Part shown: one piece after another, positions 10,149-21,673 of the stretch
Position numbering within the stretch: the stretch's first letter is position 1
How the letters are laid out: each line of letters begins with the position of its first letter
NCBI GenBank assembly: GCA_905220665.1
Contig: CAJNAR010000144.1
Coordinates: 868,001-932,000 of the forward strand
Origin: Albugo candida
Taxonomy: Eukaryota > Oomycota > Peronosporomycetes > Albuginales > Albuginaceae
Direction of reading: 5' to 3'
Length of the DNA: 64,000 nucleotides
The notes under the pieces: generated by a model
Told to the model about the DNA's origin: nothing
The model's database searches: none
The model's input: the letters and a program-made list of their open reading frames with translations, nothing else
Program-made: the position numbers and the translations under genes

Positions 10149-13100
10149 TCAAAATGCCATTCTAAAGGTAGTCGGTGGAATGATATTGGCCACTTGACAC
10201 CTCTCCGACTTTGAATAACGCTTTTTGATCACGGTGAGATTATTGGATGGTGACGAAGAATACAACACTTTCAATTCAGCCATACATTCCCGTAAATCTG
10301 ACCACTTGTACATTGTGGCATCAGCCAGTTCTTTCGTCTGTTTGGAAAATACGTTAGATTTAGTAACTTTTCGAATGACAAATAAATACCATTGGGAATC
10401 CTTCAATTGTGTACAAAGCCAGCGATAAGCAGCAAGTTGCGACCACAGAAGGATAATACTTGAGCATTTGATATTCCTGCAATGCTAATTCCAACAAATA
10501 GTGCGCCAACATTGACGTTTTCATACTCACCGGAGGGATCATTCGCTCGTAAACATTGAGGAAGTCCAGTGCTACAGAGAATAGCTTAGTAAACGAGAAG
10601 GAATCGAAGCTGGGCAAACTGTACCAGTTGGTACTGCCAGCGTGAAATTGAGTGCGTTTAACAATTTCTCCTCCATCTTCAACACCTCGGTGGATGTGTA
10701 CACATTATCTGCACACATGGCCAAATCCTCGACTCCAATATATGACACATCTTCACATTTTGATGCTACGTGAAGACATGTAGCGCCTAAGAGCTGGAAT
10801 CGGGTCTTCTTGACCATGACGATATTGAGAAAGCGATCAGTATAATTGACGGCCAGAAAGGCTGTGCGTAGACACATCTCAAAGACATCAACGACTGAAG
10901 GTATAGAACTTAGCAACGATATACCATCCACGAAACTATCACTCGTACCTTCGATCAGCCAGTCCACCAGCATTGATCGATGTGTCGGTCTTAAAGTTTT
11001 CTGACGACTGCACATCCCAACGAGTTAGTCAATATCAAGTTTTATACGGAGCAGAGCTTAAATCACCTGAGATAGTCAAACCGTCGCCAAATGTCCGTTT
11101 CTGTTTGCCTTAGATACGCATGGAATAAGATGACATGCTCTGGAGGTATTCCGGGTTTTCCATCGGTCAAGCAGTACTGTATATCTCTTAGCGATATGGA
11201 AGGGATCAAAGACTGCGGAAACGCGTCATGCTGGGCAAAGTACGGATGCCGAAGAGCGTCCTCCGCAGTTATACGCTGCTCGGGGTTGTATATAAGCATC
11301 TTAGACAAAAGGTCGAGACCAAGATCAGATACTCCAGAAAATAATCGTCTTAACGGTCTTCGTTTCCAGTTGGGAAATGTGAAGTGATAATTTGGCAAAG
11401 ACGTGAATCCAGGCCAGGTGCCAGAGTTTGGAGTCGACAACTTACTAAATATCTGGAAAAGCTGATCAATCTCTGATATCCCCGTGAAAAATGGTTTGCC
11501 CAGAATCATCTCAGCGAATATGCAGCCAACAGACCAGATGTCCACAGCTGATGAGTATCCTCTAACACCCATCAATATCTCTGGCGGCCTGTACCAAAGC
11601 GTCACAACCTCCATTGTGTACTCTCGTTTGGGTATGCCTGTAGCACGAACAAGAGCAAAATCTGATACTTGCAGCACGGCATCGTCTATAAATTCACATT
11701 AGAGCTGCATAGATACATTCTGTTTTAGTTGTTATACCTAGCGAGATCGGATCTGTTGTGTCTATCAAAAGATGCTTTGGCTTGAGATTTCGATGCAGTA
11801 CTCCCCTTCTGTGACAATAAGCTATTGCGTCCAGTATCTGATGCAAAAGTCGACGAATCTACGGTGATACATCATAAGAATAGGGCATGACTTTTGCATG
11901 TGACTGTAATGGATCGTACCACTTTCTCGGAGAGCACACGACCACCATTTGGATCTCCAGTCGGATTGATAATACCATGCAACGTTCGATCCACGTACGG
12001 GAAGAACACATAAAGTTCATCCTTTGCAAGACTGATCATCTCAATAGATGCGATATTACTATGCTGAAAGCCCCGGAGAACAGCCAATTCTCGTAGCATA
12101 TAATAAGGTACGCCTTCTCCCTAATACATCATACTTGCTGAGTAAAGACGAGCATTAGAAGTTTGTGATTAAGTACCTTTGGAAATACGCGAGCTTTCTT
12201 CATCGCTAATATTTTGCCTGTCGAACGCTGATAGCATTTGAAACAAGTTCCTTCCGTTCCTTTGTTTTTCATCCCGAGATTCTGAAAGTTTAGCCAATTC
12301 ACACTTCCGTCACTATTCAGACTAGGAAGATCTCGACACAGCGATTGACTGCTCGTGATGGTTCGCCACTTTCTTGAAACCTGACCCAGAATGGGAAGAT
12401 TCTCTGCGGACACCAGAAATGAAAAGACATGAAGGATCATATCGGACGGCTGCATGTCGATATGTTCCTTGTTCTTCAAAACTCCTCCAGCGGGGAATTG
12501 CTGCAGGCTTGACTCTGAGAATGCCTCACTATCGTCTTCGTCATGTGCTGCTGGTGAAGCGATTAAAATCTCACGTCGAACCAATTTATTGGCACGATGC
12601 TCCACAGCTCGGTCAGATGGATCAATGGAGAATCCTTCTTCACCAGGTTCTTGATTGTGCACGTGTTCACGCGCGTACGCCACATAGGAGGTCTCCGAGC
12701 TGTCCTCTTTACTTCTTGTAAGCTTCCTTTTACCCAAAGCTACAACAAAATCGTCAGGAATCTATGAATGACTTGGCCAAGTACCCACCGGCAGTAGAGC
12801 CATTTGAGCTGCCATATCTCCTTTCCTGGCCTTGTATGTCGCTAATGCTTCTCGAACGTGGAGTTCCTCCTAGCTCCACCAATAAAGTGTCGGTCGAATT
12901 AGGCACAAATGTTGATGCTTCCCAGTTCGCTTGTCCATGATCGAGTGCCCTAATACCATTGGGATTCGAAGACTTGGCCTGTCGCCTTTTTTTGTACGGA
13001 GTTGTTTCGACGACGTTTAACAGATCTCGAACGCTGTTTCCTCTCTGTGGCTCGGACGCGCGCGAATTTTCTTCCGTTTGTACATTGGCATTACTGAGTA

Positions 13101-13179
13101 CATTTGCTGTTGAGTCACGCTGATCCATTTCATCGGAATCGACTGAAACCCGCTCTCTTTCTGCGGAATTTCCTTCCAT
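10149..13179 (-). CDS. F-box / CDK-like (pseudo)kinase / cyclin fusion protein
   Basis: Nine exons, in order 13179-12789, 12739-12177, 12120-11920, 11858-11738, 11685-11067, 11007-10949, 10894-10625, 10571-10390, 10337-10149. Every junction is GT-AG, keeps frame, and introns are 49-61 nt; 864 aa. Residues 1-225 are Ser/Asn-rich and likely disordered, with a basic KKRRQAK patch. An F-box lies at about 226-261 (SDMILHVFSFL, SRKWRTITSSQSL). A CDK-type kinase follows at about 285-590: AMKK lysine near 311, GVPYYMLRE in place of GVPSTAIRE, HRNLKPKH at 407-414, DFA at 434-436, activation-loop YT at 448-449, EVVTLWYRPPEI and DIWSVGCIFAEM. From about 632 both cyclin folds are present (RSMLVDWLIEV, FLAVNYTDRFLN, HVASKCEDV, LQEYQMLKYYPS). 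The catalytic Asp is Asn and DFG is DFA, so activity is doubtful. F-box proteins recruit targets to SCF ubiquitin ligases; cyclin F is the nearest analogue but has no kinase. Confidence 0.88.
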
Positions 13180-13534
13180 TTGAACTAAGAAATTTCCTTT
13201 GGAGTGGAAGCTAAACGACAATCTTCAACCCCGCACCAAATCAATGTGATGTGACCACACAATAAGTGTCGTGAAGTACCCACTTTGTATGCGATGATTG
13301 AATAAGTTATCAGTCAAATTAAGGACACGATGACGTGATCACTGCTAACACTGATGTAAATGCGTTGTAGATGCTTCTCCCTTCTAGTCTAACACGATGT
13401 CTGAATGCTGTCGACAGTCTTGTAATATGATTTTGGGGTTTTCTTCTCTCCACAAGCCTCTCCCTTATACTTATACGTGTAATATACAGTTCTATACGGT
13501 AATCTGATTCCAGTTACCGTCTCTGATTCTAGCG
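13180..13534. other. 355-bp divergent intergenic region
   Basis: Holds the 5' flanks of the fusion gene (minus) and the FKBP-TPR gene (plus). No open frame or repeat of note. It probably contains both promoters; I recognise no specific site. Confidence 0.5.
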
Positions 13535-15476
13535 ATGCAATCGAAAGGAAAGCATTTGCGCTGTCGCATTTGCGGAGGTTTTGGGCTCGGTTTGGTTCGT
13601 AACGTTGAGAAAATCTGTACACATTGCGCTCGGTGATGCACACTTGCGTATTTTTCATATAAAATCCATTGACGCACTGACTATAGAGAAACAAAAGCAT
13701 TTTTTGACCCCGAAAAATGCAAGTTTTGCAGCGAACAAGGCTTTTATGATATATCTCCGGATGCTGACGGAAAGATCCTAAAAAAGGTTGTAGGCGAAGA
13801 TATTTAGAATGTTACATGACACCAAAGGCTGTAGATTGTCCGCGAAGGCGACAGAAGCGCAAAATGGATCGAGGAAGGATGCCCCACTTTTGGTCAGTCG
13901 ACACGCTCTGTTTCTCCAGCACAAGGGTTGACAGGATCTTATCAGTGCAATATATTGGACGCTTGATGGATGGCTCAATATTTGATACAACGTAATCCGA
14001 TAAAGCGATGGGATTGACTGCGATGCTTATGTTGTGTTGATGGAATCAGACGTGATGTTGTGGACGGAAAGCATGTGGGAGGCACTGATGATGAATTTGA
14101 ATTCCAAATTGGACGAGGTTTGCGTTGTACAGTCCTGCGTTTCGATGCTGAGTATTTATTACAGGCAAAGTCATTAAAGGATGGGATATCGGTGTTATTT
14201 CCATGAAGCTTGGAGAGATGGCTCGATTCATCATCAAGCCCGAGTACGCTTATGGATCACAAGGATGTGCCCCAAAAGTATAAATTGCGCGGTACTGATT
14301 TGGTAGAAGATACCTTTTCCTTCTTTGGATAGATCGAGCCGGATGAGACTCTGGATTTTGAGATCGAACTGGTTCGATTTGGAGTATGTGACTCTGATTG
14401 TGGCTGTACCCAATCGCGTTATTGATAGCTGAATTACTAGGATCCCTTGCCTCGATTCCCAACTCCTGCGGAGCTCGCTGAAACCAGGAAGCAACAGCAC
14501 GAAGAAAACAAGAAAATGCTGGAGGAGAATCCTCCTCCAACTGTCGGTATGATCCCATCACATATGCAAAAACCATCAACTAACGCCCAGGAACCCAGAC
14601 GAGCGCGTACGGCTTGCCACGGAAGAAAAGCAGAAAGGAAATTCTTGCATAGCCGAAAAGGATTATGAAGCCGCTCAAAAGCATTACGATTCAGTAAGAC
14701 CATTTGCATGAGAGTATACAGAGTATAAGCGAACCACGATGGATGTTTTCAGGGCTTTGTAAACATATTCTACGCCAAGGACGAATGGGATCAGCTGCTA
14801 TCCGAACAAGATCGTGCCGAAATCAATCAGATAAAGGTGCGTTATTTCGCTTCAATCAAAGTCTGATTGTGTGACGAGCGCAAGCTTTTAGCTGCTTTTG
14901 TATCTGAATCGCGGACTCTGCAAGCTCAAATTGAACAAGATCGAGGACGCATTATGGGATTGTGATCAAGTTGCGTTGTAGCATTGATTTGGCTCCAGAA
15001 TTCTAATGAGCTTGTTGCTATGTGCACTACGGAAGGCTATCTCTCTGGATGCTACAGCTAGCAAAGCCCATTTTCGACGTGGATTGGTTTACACCGAAAA
15101 ACTCAAACAAGAATTCGAGAAAGAGCGGAATGGGCAGTTTTGGGTCATTGATAAAGGCGTCAAGTATGCAAAGGAGGCCCAAGAAAGCTTCAGAAAAGCT
15201 TCAGAGCTTTGCTCTAATGCAGATGCTGGTATCGCTCGCGGAATGCTCGAGCTTGAACGTCAAAAGGTGGAAATATAATCCTTGTGATCGATGGCAACTG
15301 ATTTCCGATTATAGGCTCAACTCCAAAGATACGCTTCCAAATACAAAGAAGACGAAAAGAGATTGTATAAGGAGCAGATATTCGATCGGATGGTAGCGAA
15401 GAATAAGAAGCTGCAGGAAGAGGAAGCAAAGCGAGCCATGGAGGATGTATTCAAGGATATGCCAGCTCTAGAATGA
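13535..15476 (+). CDS. FKBP-type prolyl isomerase with TPR domain and N-terminal CxxC zinc-ribbon
   Basis: Thirteen exons: 13535-13632, 13687-13786, 13835-13892, 13946-13991, 14050-14117, 14165-14277, 14333-14383, 14441-14546, 14599-14693, 14753-14836, 14892-14969, 15036-15266, 15315-15476. All are GT-AG and frame-consistent; 429 aa. The FKBP domain retains the active-site residues ([42 protein letters not shown]), so prolyl isomerase activity is expected. TPR helices follow ([51 protein letters not shown]), then a charged helical tail. This is the layout of Hsp90 co-chaperones such as FKBP4/5 and plant ROF1. Unusual: residues 10-47 carry three CxxC pairs (CRIC, CTHC, CKFC), the first in a DnaJ-like CxxCxGxG context. 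The stop lies 53 bp from the convergent Tudor-SN stop. Confidence 0.88.
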
Positions 15477-15529
15477 ATGGGAATTGCCAGATCTCATCAA
15501 ACTCGATGTTTACGTAACTCGCGAATGAA

Positions 15530-18363
15530 TCAGTGTCCTTCATCATCTGATTCCACGTCACCATATCGCCACAGACAGAGCCGATTCTTCTTTGCTGCTG
15601 CTTGAGCGGCTGTGAGATCGTCCAATACCGCTTGCTGGTAGGAAGCAGCATCACGCACAGACTTTCGATCGATTCGAATGACTCCGGCTTGCAACAGGAC
15701 AGCAGAGATACTCTTGCCATTTTTGAACAAAGACACTTGCAGTCTACCCTGTTCGTCTCGTCCATGAACGCTTGCCGACAAAGTGTGTCCCCATGCGGTA
15801 TCGGCAAGCATGGTGGCGGCCTCATGACCAAATTCTTCGGTCACTGGCATCGATTTGACAAACCCAAACACGCATTCTTTGGCTTGCGGTGGAAAGTGCA
15901 TCACAGTGGAATCCAAAGGCCGAAGACGATTCACCGGCAACACATCGACATTTCCGTAATCAATGTAGCGAACTCGGACCTTTCCATCCGGCAATGAAGA
16001 TTCGACTTTTGCCCGATTCCAAACTTGACCGCTTTCGTCGGTGAATAGCGCAGCGCAAATGGTATTTTTTCGAACTTCAAATGTCTTCCCGCTGACGCCA
16101 TTCAAACGGGTGAATTCACCCAACTTTTCTTCGATTGTGGCACAGGTTCGAGAAGAGAGATCCTGGATGTAAAAGTGAGTCCCATTTGCAATTTCGGAGA
16201 TCTTCACGCGAGGAAGCGTGTCGTCAGCTGTTTTTGTCACTTGAATTAGGGCCAGCTTTTTCGAGACTTCAGCATCAGCGGAGCTCCAGTAGTTTTTCTT
16301 GCTTTGTTGAGCAGAATCTTCGGCACGTTTCAATTGAGCTGCCGTGCCTGTGCGCTCCACAGAGAACGCATCGATCCAAGCGAGTCCTTCGTTCAGAAGC
16401 ATACACCCAAAATTACTGCGTTCCGTCTTATTGGAATCAGTGTAAAGCGGTCCAAACGCATTTCCCCCACGATCCATGTCTTCAATCTCGACAGTCACCG
16501 ACCGCTGTAAAATGGTTCGCTTTGTGTACAATTTGGCTTGCTCTCCAAAAGGCTCTGCCTGAGCTGTCACGACACCCTGGCCGCCGTATCGAGTGGGTTG
16601 TGGGCATTTGATACCCGCTATCACAAAATTAACCATACAATTCTCTTTCGGGACAAACAGCTTGACGCGTGTACCGCTGTACACATATTCGACCACAGCG
16701 CGGAGTGTTTTCTCTCGGGATAAAAATGGAAGATATTGCTTTGCTTTCACAGAATCGAAGCATAAGTCGGTGTATCGCTGTCCAGTGACTACTTCTTTTC
16801 CAGAGTAAATTCCTTTTTTCTTCGTTTGTGCTGAGCCTTCCGCCGCGATCAGATCGTCATAATACGCGGATTTCTCATCTTCCGGTCGGTGTCGAACCAC
16901 TTCAGCGAAGCCAGCAGATACGACTTCAGACGCCACATTGGCCAGATTGGAGGTCGTATTCTCCACGTTTTTCTTCTTACTATCCATTAGAAACACTGAC
17001 GCGTATGTCATGAGCGCATTGTCATTAAGCATTGGATTCTTCTTCTCATAATCGACTTCGACTTTGACTTTTCTCCCGATGCAAAAATGTCGGACAAACT
17101 CTTTGGATTCGATTGCGTAAGGAGCATTGCTTTCTTGTCGTTTGGCATTTCCGAGTCGAGGAGCACGAATGGAAGACAGATAAAGTCGCTTTTCGACTGA
17201 TTTCTCGTCAACAAACACCACGATACAATCTCCACTGACAACTTCGATCACCGTTCCATTGAAATTTTGATCACATTGAAGTGCGGGTGGCTGATAATCT
17301 CTCCATACACGCAATTTGGCCGATTTCGCCTCTTTTTCAGCGCTTCGCATGGTGGCACGGACAGCGTAGCTTGTGTATTGACTGCTCCAATCCACCATCC
17401 GCGCATAGCCATTGCGAAGTAATTCCACACTGATATTTCTTCCCGACGGATGCACCACACTGCCATAGAAATTGCCAAATTTGTCAACTCCTTGCAATTT
17501 AACTTCCACATTACGGTGTAAGAGACGCATTTCGGTAAAGTGTTTAGCTTCTCTGGCAAATGGAGCTGGTTGTACGACTGTTGTACCTTCTGCTCCTTTG
17601 TCTTTTGACGCGTTATCAGAGATTTCGTTATTGAGGGCGGGAGGAGTTGTTGCGTTCATCCGTGGGCACTGAACACCTGCAAGTCCAAAATTGATCATTT
17701 GCATACTTGGTATCAGTAACACGCGCATAAACGCTCCTTCTCGGACATTATCGACCAATGCCGGAATCAACTTGTCCTTATTTTCCGCTAGAATCGATTC
17801 TGCATCCTCGACAGAGATATTCACCATCCATTTCACAGCTGCATACGGCCCAAATTCAGCTTCTTTCGTGTCATTTGGATCTTGATAAATTCCTCGTTTT
17901 TCAGCGATTGCTAACGCTTCCAATTGACGCAATTTGTCCAAATCGTACGTGAGACTCCCCTCATTGCCCTCCTGCTTCACTTTTGCGTATCCTCCCTGCA
18001 CCATGAGCGTATTCAAATGCTCTTCTCCATCCGCATTTTGCAGCCAAACGGATCCGAAGTCGCGATTGATCACATTCACGTGATATTCGACTTTGAAGCG
18101 AACAGTTTTACCGATACACAGTTTGCGAAGAGATTCTCTGCTGGCCCACGCATACGGCTACAGAAAACTGTGTAAGAGCGGAGACACATCAAGTCATGAA
18201 GCTGTACCTCGTTCGTTTGATCCGATCCACGCGCTAATTTGGGAGCCTGTAGGGAGGATAGGGTGAGAGTGAGTTCAGGAGGAGGACCGGTCTTCGCGGA
18301 TCCAACAAGAACAAGAGAGTCGCCCGATGTTACGGCTTTTACAGTAGCGGTTCCGGATGCCAT
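15530..18363 (-). CDS. SND1: Tudor-SN / SND1 (p100) staphylococcal-nuclease-repeat protein
   Basis: Exons 18363-18208 and 18157-15530, 50-nt intron, phase 0; 927 aa against about 910 in animals. Cytoplasmic RNA-binding protein of stress granules, RNA decay and small-RNA pathways. The joined N-terminus reads into the first SN repeat (VKAVTSGDSLVLVG, LRKLCIGKTVRFKVEYHVN). Further SN-like repeats contain GTVIEVVSGDCIVVF and RAVVEYVYSGTRVKLFVP, and a Tudor fold near residues 690-750 has FTDESGQVWNRAKVES and VRYIDYGN. A final partial SN segment ends in LCLWRYGD. Domain order and length match SND1. Start is the ATG at 18363. Confidence 0.95.
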
Positions 18364-18804
18364 TTTGATCGATTATGAAAGTGTGAGGATTGTGTTCTGC
18401 CACGTAAGTGAGCGATTAATATTATGTGTGTACACTATGTTATGCAAAATGCATCGTAGACAAATGACATGGATCTTCATGCTCCTTCCAAATCGTTCAT
18501 AGAAGATCGGTAGATACGACCGCGTTCAACAAAGCTGCATCATTCAGCGAGTGGAATGCGACATGATCGAATGTGTCTACATTAATCACAATTTTGTGAA
18601 AATATCCTTTACAGCGGTTGAACTGTTTCTGCAACCACCGCTCATCTCATGCAATTCGCGGTTATAAAATGACAGTTGCGACATAGGAAATGCTATTTCC
18701 AATCTCAAAAAAATTCGGTTTAGCTGAAACAGCTCAAGAATTCCGTTACCGAGTTCCTTTTGCGATGACACAAGTCACAGCTTATTTTTCAACACGGACG
18801 AAAA
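18364..18804. other. 441-bp divergent promoter region
   Basis: Between the Tudor-SN start (minus) and the glucanase start (plus). No coding frame supported. It must hold two promoters; no individual element identified. Confidence 0.5.
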
Positions 18805-20079
18805 ATGGTATTTAACGGAAATCGCTTTTGGGCTTCATTGATTGTTTTTGTCATACTGATCGAATCAAAGCCGTCACTTTGCTATTGCGAAGTCGAAAGT
18901 CAAAGTAGCTTTTACGACGATACAAACCAAGGCAGCAGTGAGACTTATGAAGCGGATTACTCTCATGTCAAATATGCTGTCCGGGATGGCATGATTCAAA
19001 GCAAAGGCGTCAATATCGGTGGATGGCTTGTGGCGGAGCACTGGATGACTTCTCAAGCGGATATATGGAAAGGTGTCAGCCCGAACGCCGTCGACCATGG
19101 CGAGTATCAAGCCCTGACGAATTTCACTGATACGAATGACTCTAGTTCTTTGCATGATCAATCGTTGACGCAATTTGATTGGCATCATAAAAACTTTATA
19201 ACAGAGAAAGAAATCAAAAACATACACGAAGCAGGATTTAATACTGTTCGAGTTCCTGTCGGATATTGGATCGTTGGATTCGATGAACATGACAAAAGCG
19301 GAAGCGGGCAATGGAAAAAATATCCGTCCAACGAGTTGGTTTATCTTGACACACTGATCAAAAGCTGGGCTAAAACACATAATGTGTCGGTGATGATCAG
19401 TATGCACGCCGCGAAAGGATCTCAAAGTGGTGCGGAACATTCATCGCCTGAAATGTATGGTCAAGCTCTCTTTGGGCAATATCCTGAAAACATACAGTCC
19501 ACACTCGACGCGGTTACCTTTCTGGCAGCACGATATAAAGACGAGGATGCGTTTCTTGGAATTGGACTTTTGAATGAACCAAGTGGCAGCACGACCAATC
19601 AAGTTTTATATCAGTACTATCAGGCCGCATATGATGCGATTCGCGTGAACGGCGGGAACGACTGTATCCTTACTGTTGCTCCTTTGCTATGGGAGCAGGG
19701 TCCAAAGCATCTGCTTGATTTGTTGCCTGGAAGCACAAATGTCTGGGTCGAATGGCACCGATATTTCATCTGGGGCTACGGAGATGATTCTGCCAATAAA
19801 ATACTGACCGAAGCCATTGACGCATTTCGTAAAGACGCCGAAAAGTGGAATGAGCTCAGTGATAAAAAGTTATACATTGGCGAATTTTCATTTGCAAATA
19901 CGGGTCAATTCACTGACGTGGAAGGGCTGCGAAAATTTGCGGCGCAACAAATGGACGTGCTGAAGAATATCGTCGAAGGTGGATGGGCGTATTGGTCGTG
20001 GCGGACATACGGCGACGAAGAAGGTCTATCTCCTTGGTCGTGTCGAAATATGATTCGAAATGGCATTTTTCAGGTGTAA
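18805..20079 (+). CDS. Secreted GH5 exo-beta-1,3-glucanase-like glycoside hydrolase
   Basis: Intronless, 424 aa. A hydrophobic signal peptide covers about residues 8-28 and ends near a Cys-rich SLCYC. Fungal and oomycete exo-1,3-glucanase features follow: GVNIGGWLVAEHWM, GFNTVRVPVGYW, MISMHAAKGSQ. The acid/base Glu is E258 in LLNEPSG and the nucleophile Glu is E360 in YIGEFSFANTG; a conserved WAYWSWRTY segment follows. The predicted reaction is hydrolysis of beta-1,3-glucan from chain ends, in wall remodelling or attack on external glucan. Substrate specificity within GH5 is inferred. Confidence 0.92.
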   Translation: MVFNGNRFWASLIVFVILIESKPSLCYCEVESQSSFYDDTNQGSSETYEADYSHVKYAVRDGMIQSKGVNIGGWLVAEHWMTSQADIWKGVSPNAVDHGEYQALTNFTDTNDSSSLHDQSLTQFDWHHKNFITEKEIKNIHEAGFNTVRVPVGYWIVGFDEHDKSGSGQWKKYPSNELVYLDTLIKSWAKTHNVSVMISMHAAKGSQSGAEHSSPEMYGQALFGQYPENIQSTLDAVTFLAARYKDEDAFLGIGLLNEPSGSTTNQVLYQYYQAAYDAIRVNGGNDCILTVAPLLWEQGPKHLLDLLPGSTNVWVEWHRYFIWGYGDDSANKILTEAIDAFRKDAEKWNELSDKKLYIGEFSFANTGQFTDVEGLRKFAAQQMDVLKNIVEGGWAYWSWRTYGDEEGLSPWSCRNMIRNGIFQV

Positions 20080-20182
20080 GCCGCAAGCTGTGAGCAGGGA
20101 ATCATAAGAAGTAATGAAATGTCGTTTTTGTCGGTCTTACTCGCTGATTCTATTTATGTCTAATCGCTAATCGTTTTGTGTT

Positions 20183-21474
20183 ATGCAATCGCCACGAGAC
20201 TTTCGCCAATCGAGACAATCGGAGTCGGAGGAGGATGGGAAGAACTGGCTGATTCATCGTCTGTATCTGCGTCAAGAGTATGAAGAGTGTATGGAGCTAA
20301 TTGAGGAAGTGATGACATCCTCTCAAGGGCTGTCCGAGTATCCCATTTACGTCAAGGCACTTATCCTTCGCCATTATGGAAAAGTAGAGCAAAGTCTTCA
20401 GCTATTTCAAGCAATTTCGTGCTTGAATCCAGGAAATAAAGAAAACATCAAACAAATTGGTCGATCGCTGTTGTTGCTGGGAAAGCACGCAAACGCAATC
20501 AAAATCTTCAAAGAGGTGCTCACACAGGAGAAAGCGGAGGATTGGCGGGTCCATCTCAATATCGGAACTTGCTTTACGTTTTTAAAGCAATTTGATAATG
20601 CGATTCAGAGCTTCCAGCGAGCGAATGCAATCAGCCGACATGATACAACGTTTCTTCAGCTTGCGAACGTGTACATGATTCAAAACGATTACAAAAACGC
20701 GATCAGAACCTACCAAGAAGCGCTTGAATTCTCACCTGATAATCCAAAACTTCTCTCGGGTCTCGGGCTCGCGTATCTCCGTAATGGCGAGAGCTTTGCC
20801 GCATTTGATCACCTGGGGAATTCACTGACCCATGATCCCCTTGACCCAAAGACGATTCTCGCTGCTGGTTCCATTATACAGGATAATGGAGACATGGACG
20901 TCGCACTTGTGAAATATCGGGTTGCTGCTGTTCAGACACCGCATTCCGCTCCTTTATGGAACAATATCGGAATGTGTTTTTATGGAAAGCAGCAATTTGT
21001 AGCGGCAATTGCGTGCTTGAAACGCTCATTGTATCTCGATCCGTTTGAATGGATCACTTTGTACAATCTTGGGCTGGTTCACCTTCAAACAGAGCAGTTC
21101 GCATCGGCTTTTCATTTCTTCAGTGCTTCAATTAACATGAAAGGGGATTTTCCAAGCTCGTACATGTACTTGGGCATCGCATTAAGTAATTTAAAGGATT
21201 TTGACAACTCATGCAGTGCGTTTGAGAAAGCCATCGAAATGGAACGGTGCGTGCAAAGTGTTTTGATGACAGCTTCTTTCACTATTGCGTGTCTTATTGT
21301 AGTAATCACTTGTTTCATCTAAATTATGCGATAGTACTGCAAAAGAACGACGAAATGGAGCAAGCGAAAATGCATATAGAAATATTTGACGAGTTATTCA
21401 GCGCGCTTGATGCTGAGACGCAAAATAGCGATCCCGATGTGATCGAGCAGAGAAAGCTGTTCAGTGCTAGCTGA
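20183..21474 (+). CDS. BBS4: BBS4, TPR subunit of the BBSome
   Basis: Exons 20183-21246 and 21303-21474 joined in phase 2; 411 aa. The BBSome is the coat that traffics membrane proteins in cilia and flagella. The sequence is almost entirely TPR repeats, with BBS4-specific blocks NWLIHRLYLRQEYEEC, ARSLLLLGKHANAI-like RSLLLLGKHANAIKI, AAGSIIQDNGDMDVAL and LWNNIGMCFYGKQQFVAAI. The second exon supplies HLNYAIVLQKNDEMEQA and the end of the family alignment. BBS4 implies a flagellated stage, in line with zoospores. Confidence 0.95.
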
Positions 21475-21673
21475 TAATTACAACCAATAATGAGGTATCT
21501 TGTGTCTGATTACACGTTCGGATTGGCTATTGCGCAACACAAGTGTGTTATTTTGAAGCTTTACAAGTGCGAATATCGAAAGTAAAATCATACCTTTTTT
21601 ACATTTATATACTTTCACAGAGTTCTCGTGGCTCATTTACGCTTAAAATCGTCAGTCTTTAGTGTACGGCAAG

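Noticed and set aside
10525..10530. GTGAGT donor-like site within the cyclin coding exon
   Set aside because: Reading straight through keeps the second cyclin fold in frame, and no matching acceptor improves the protein.
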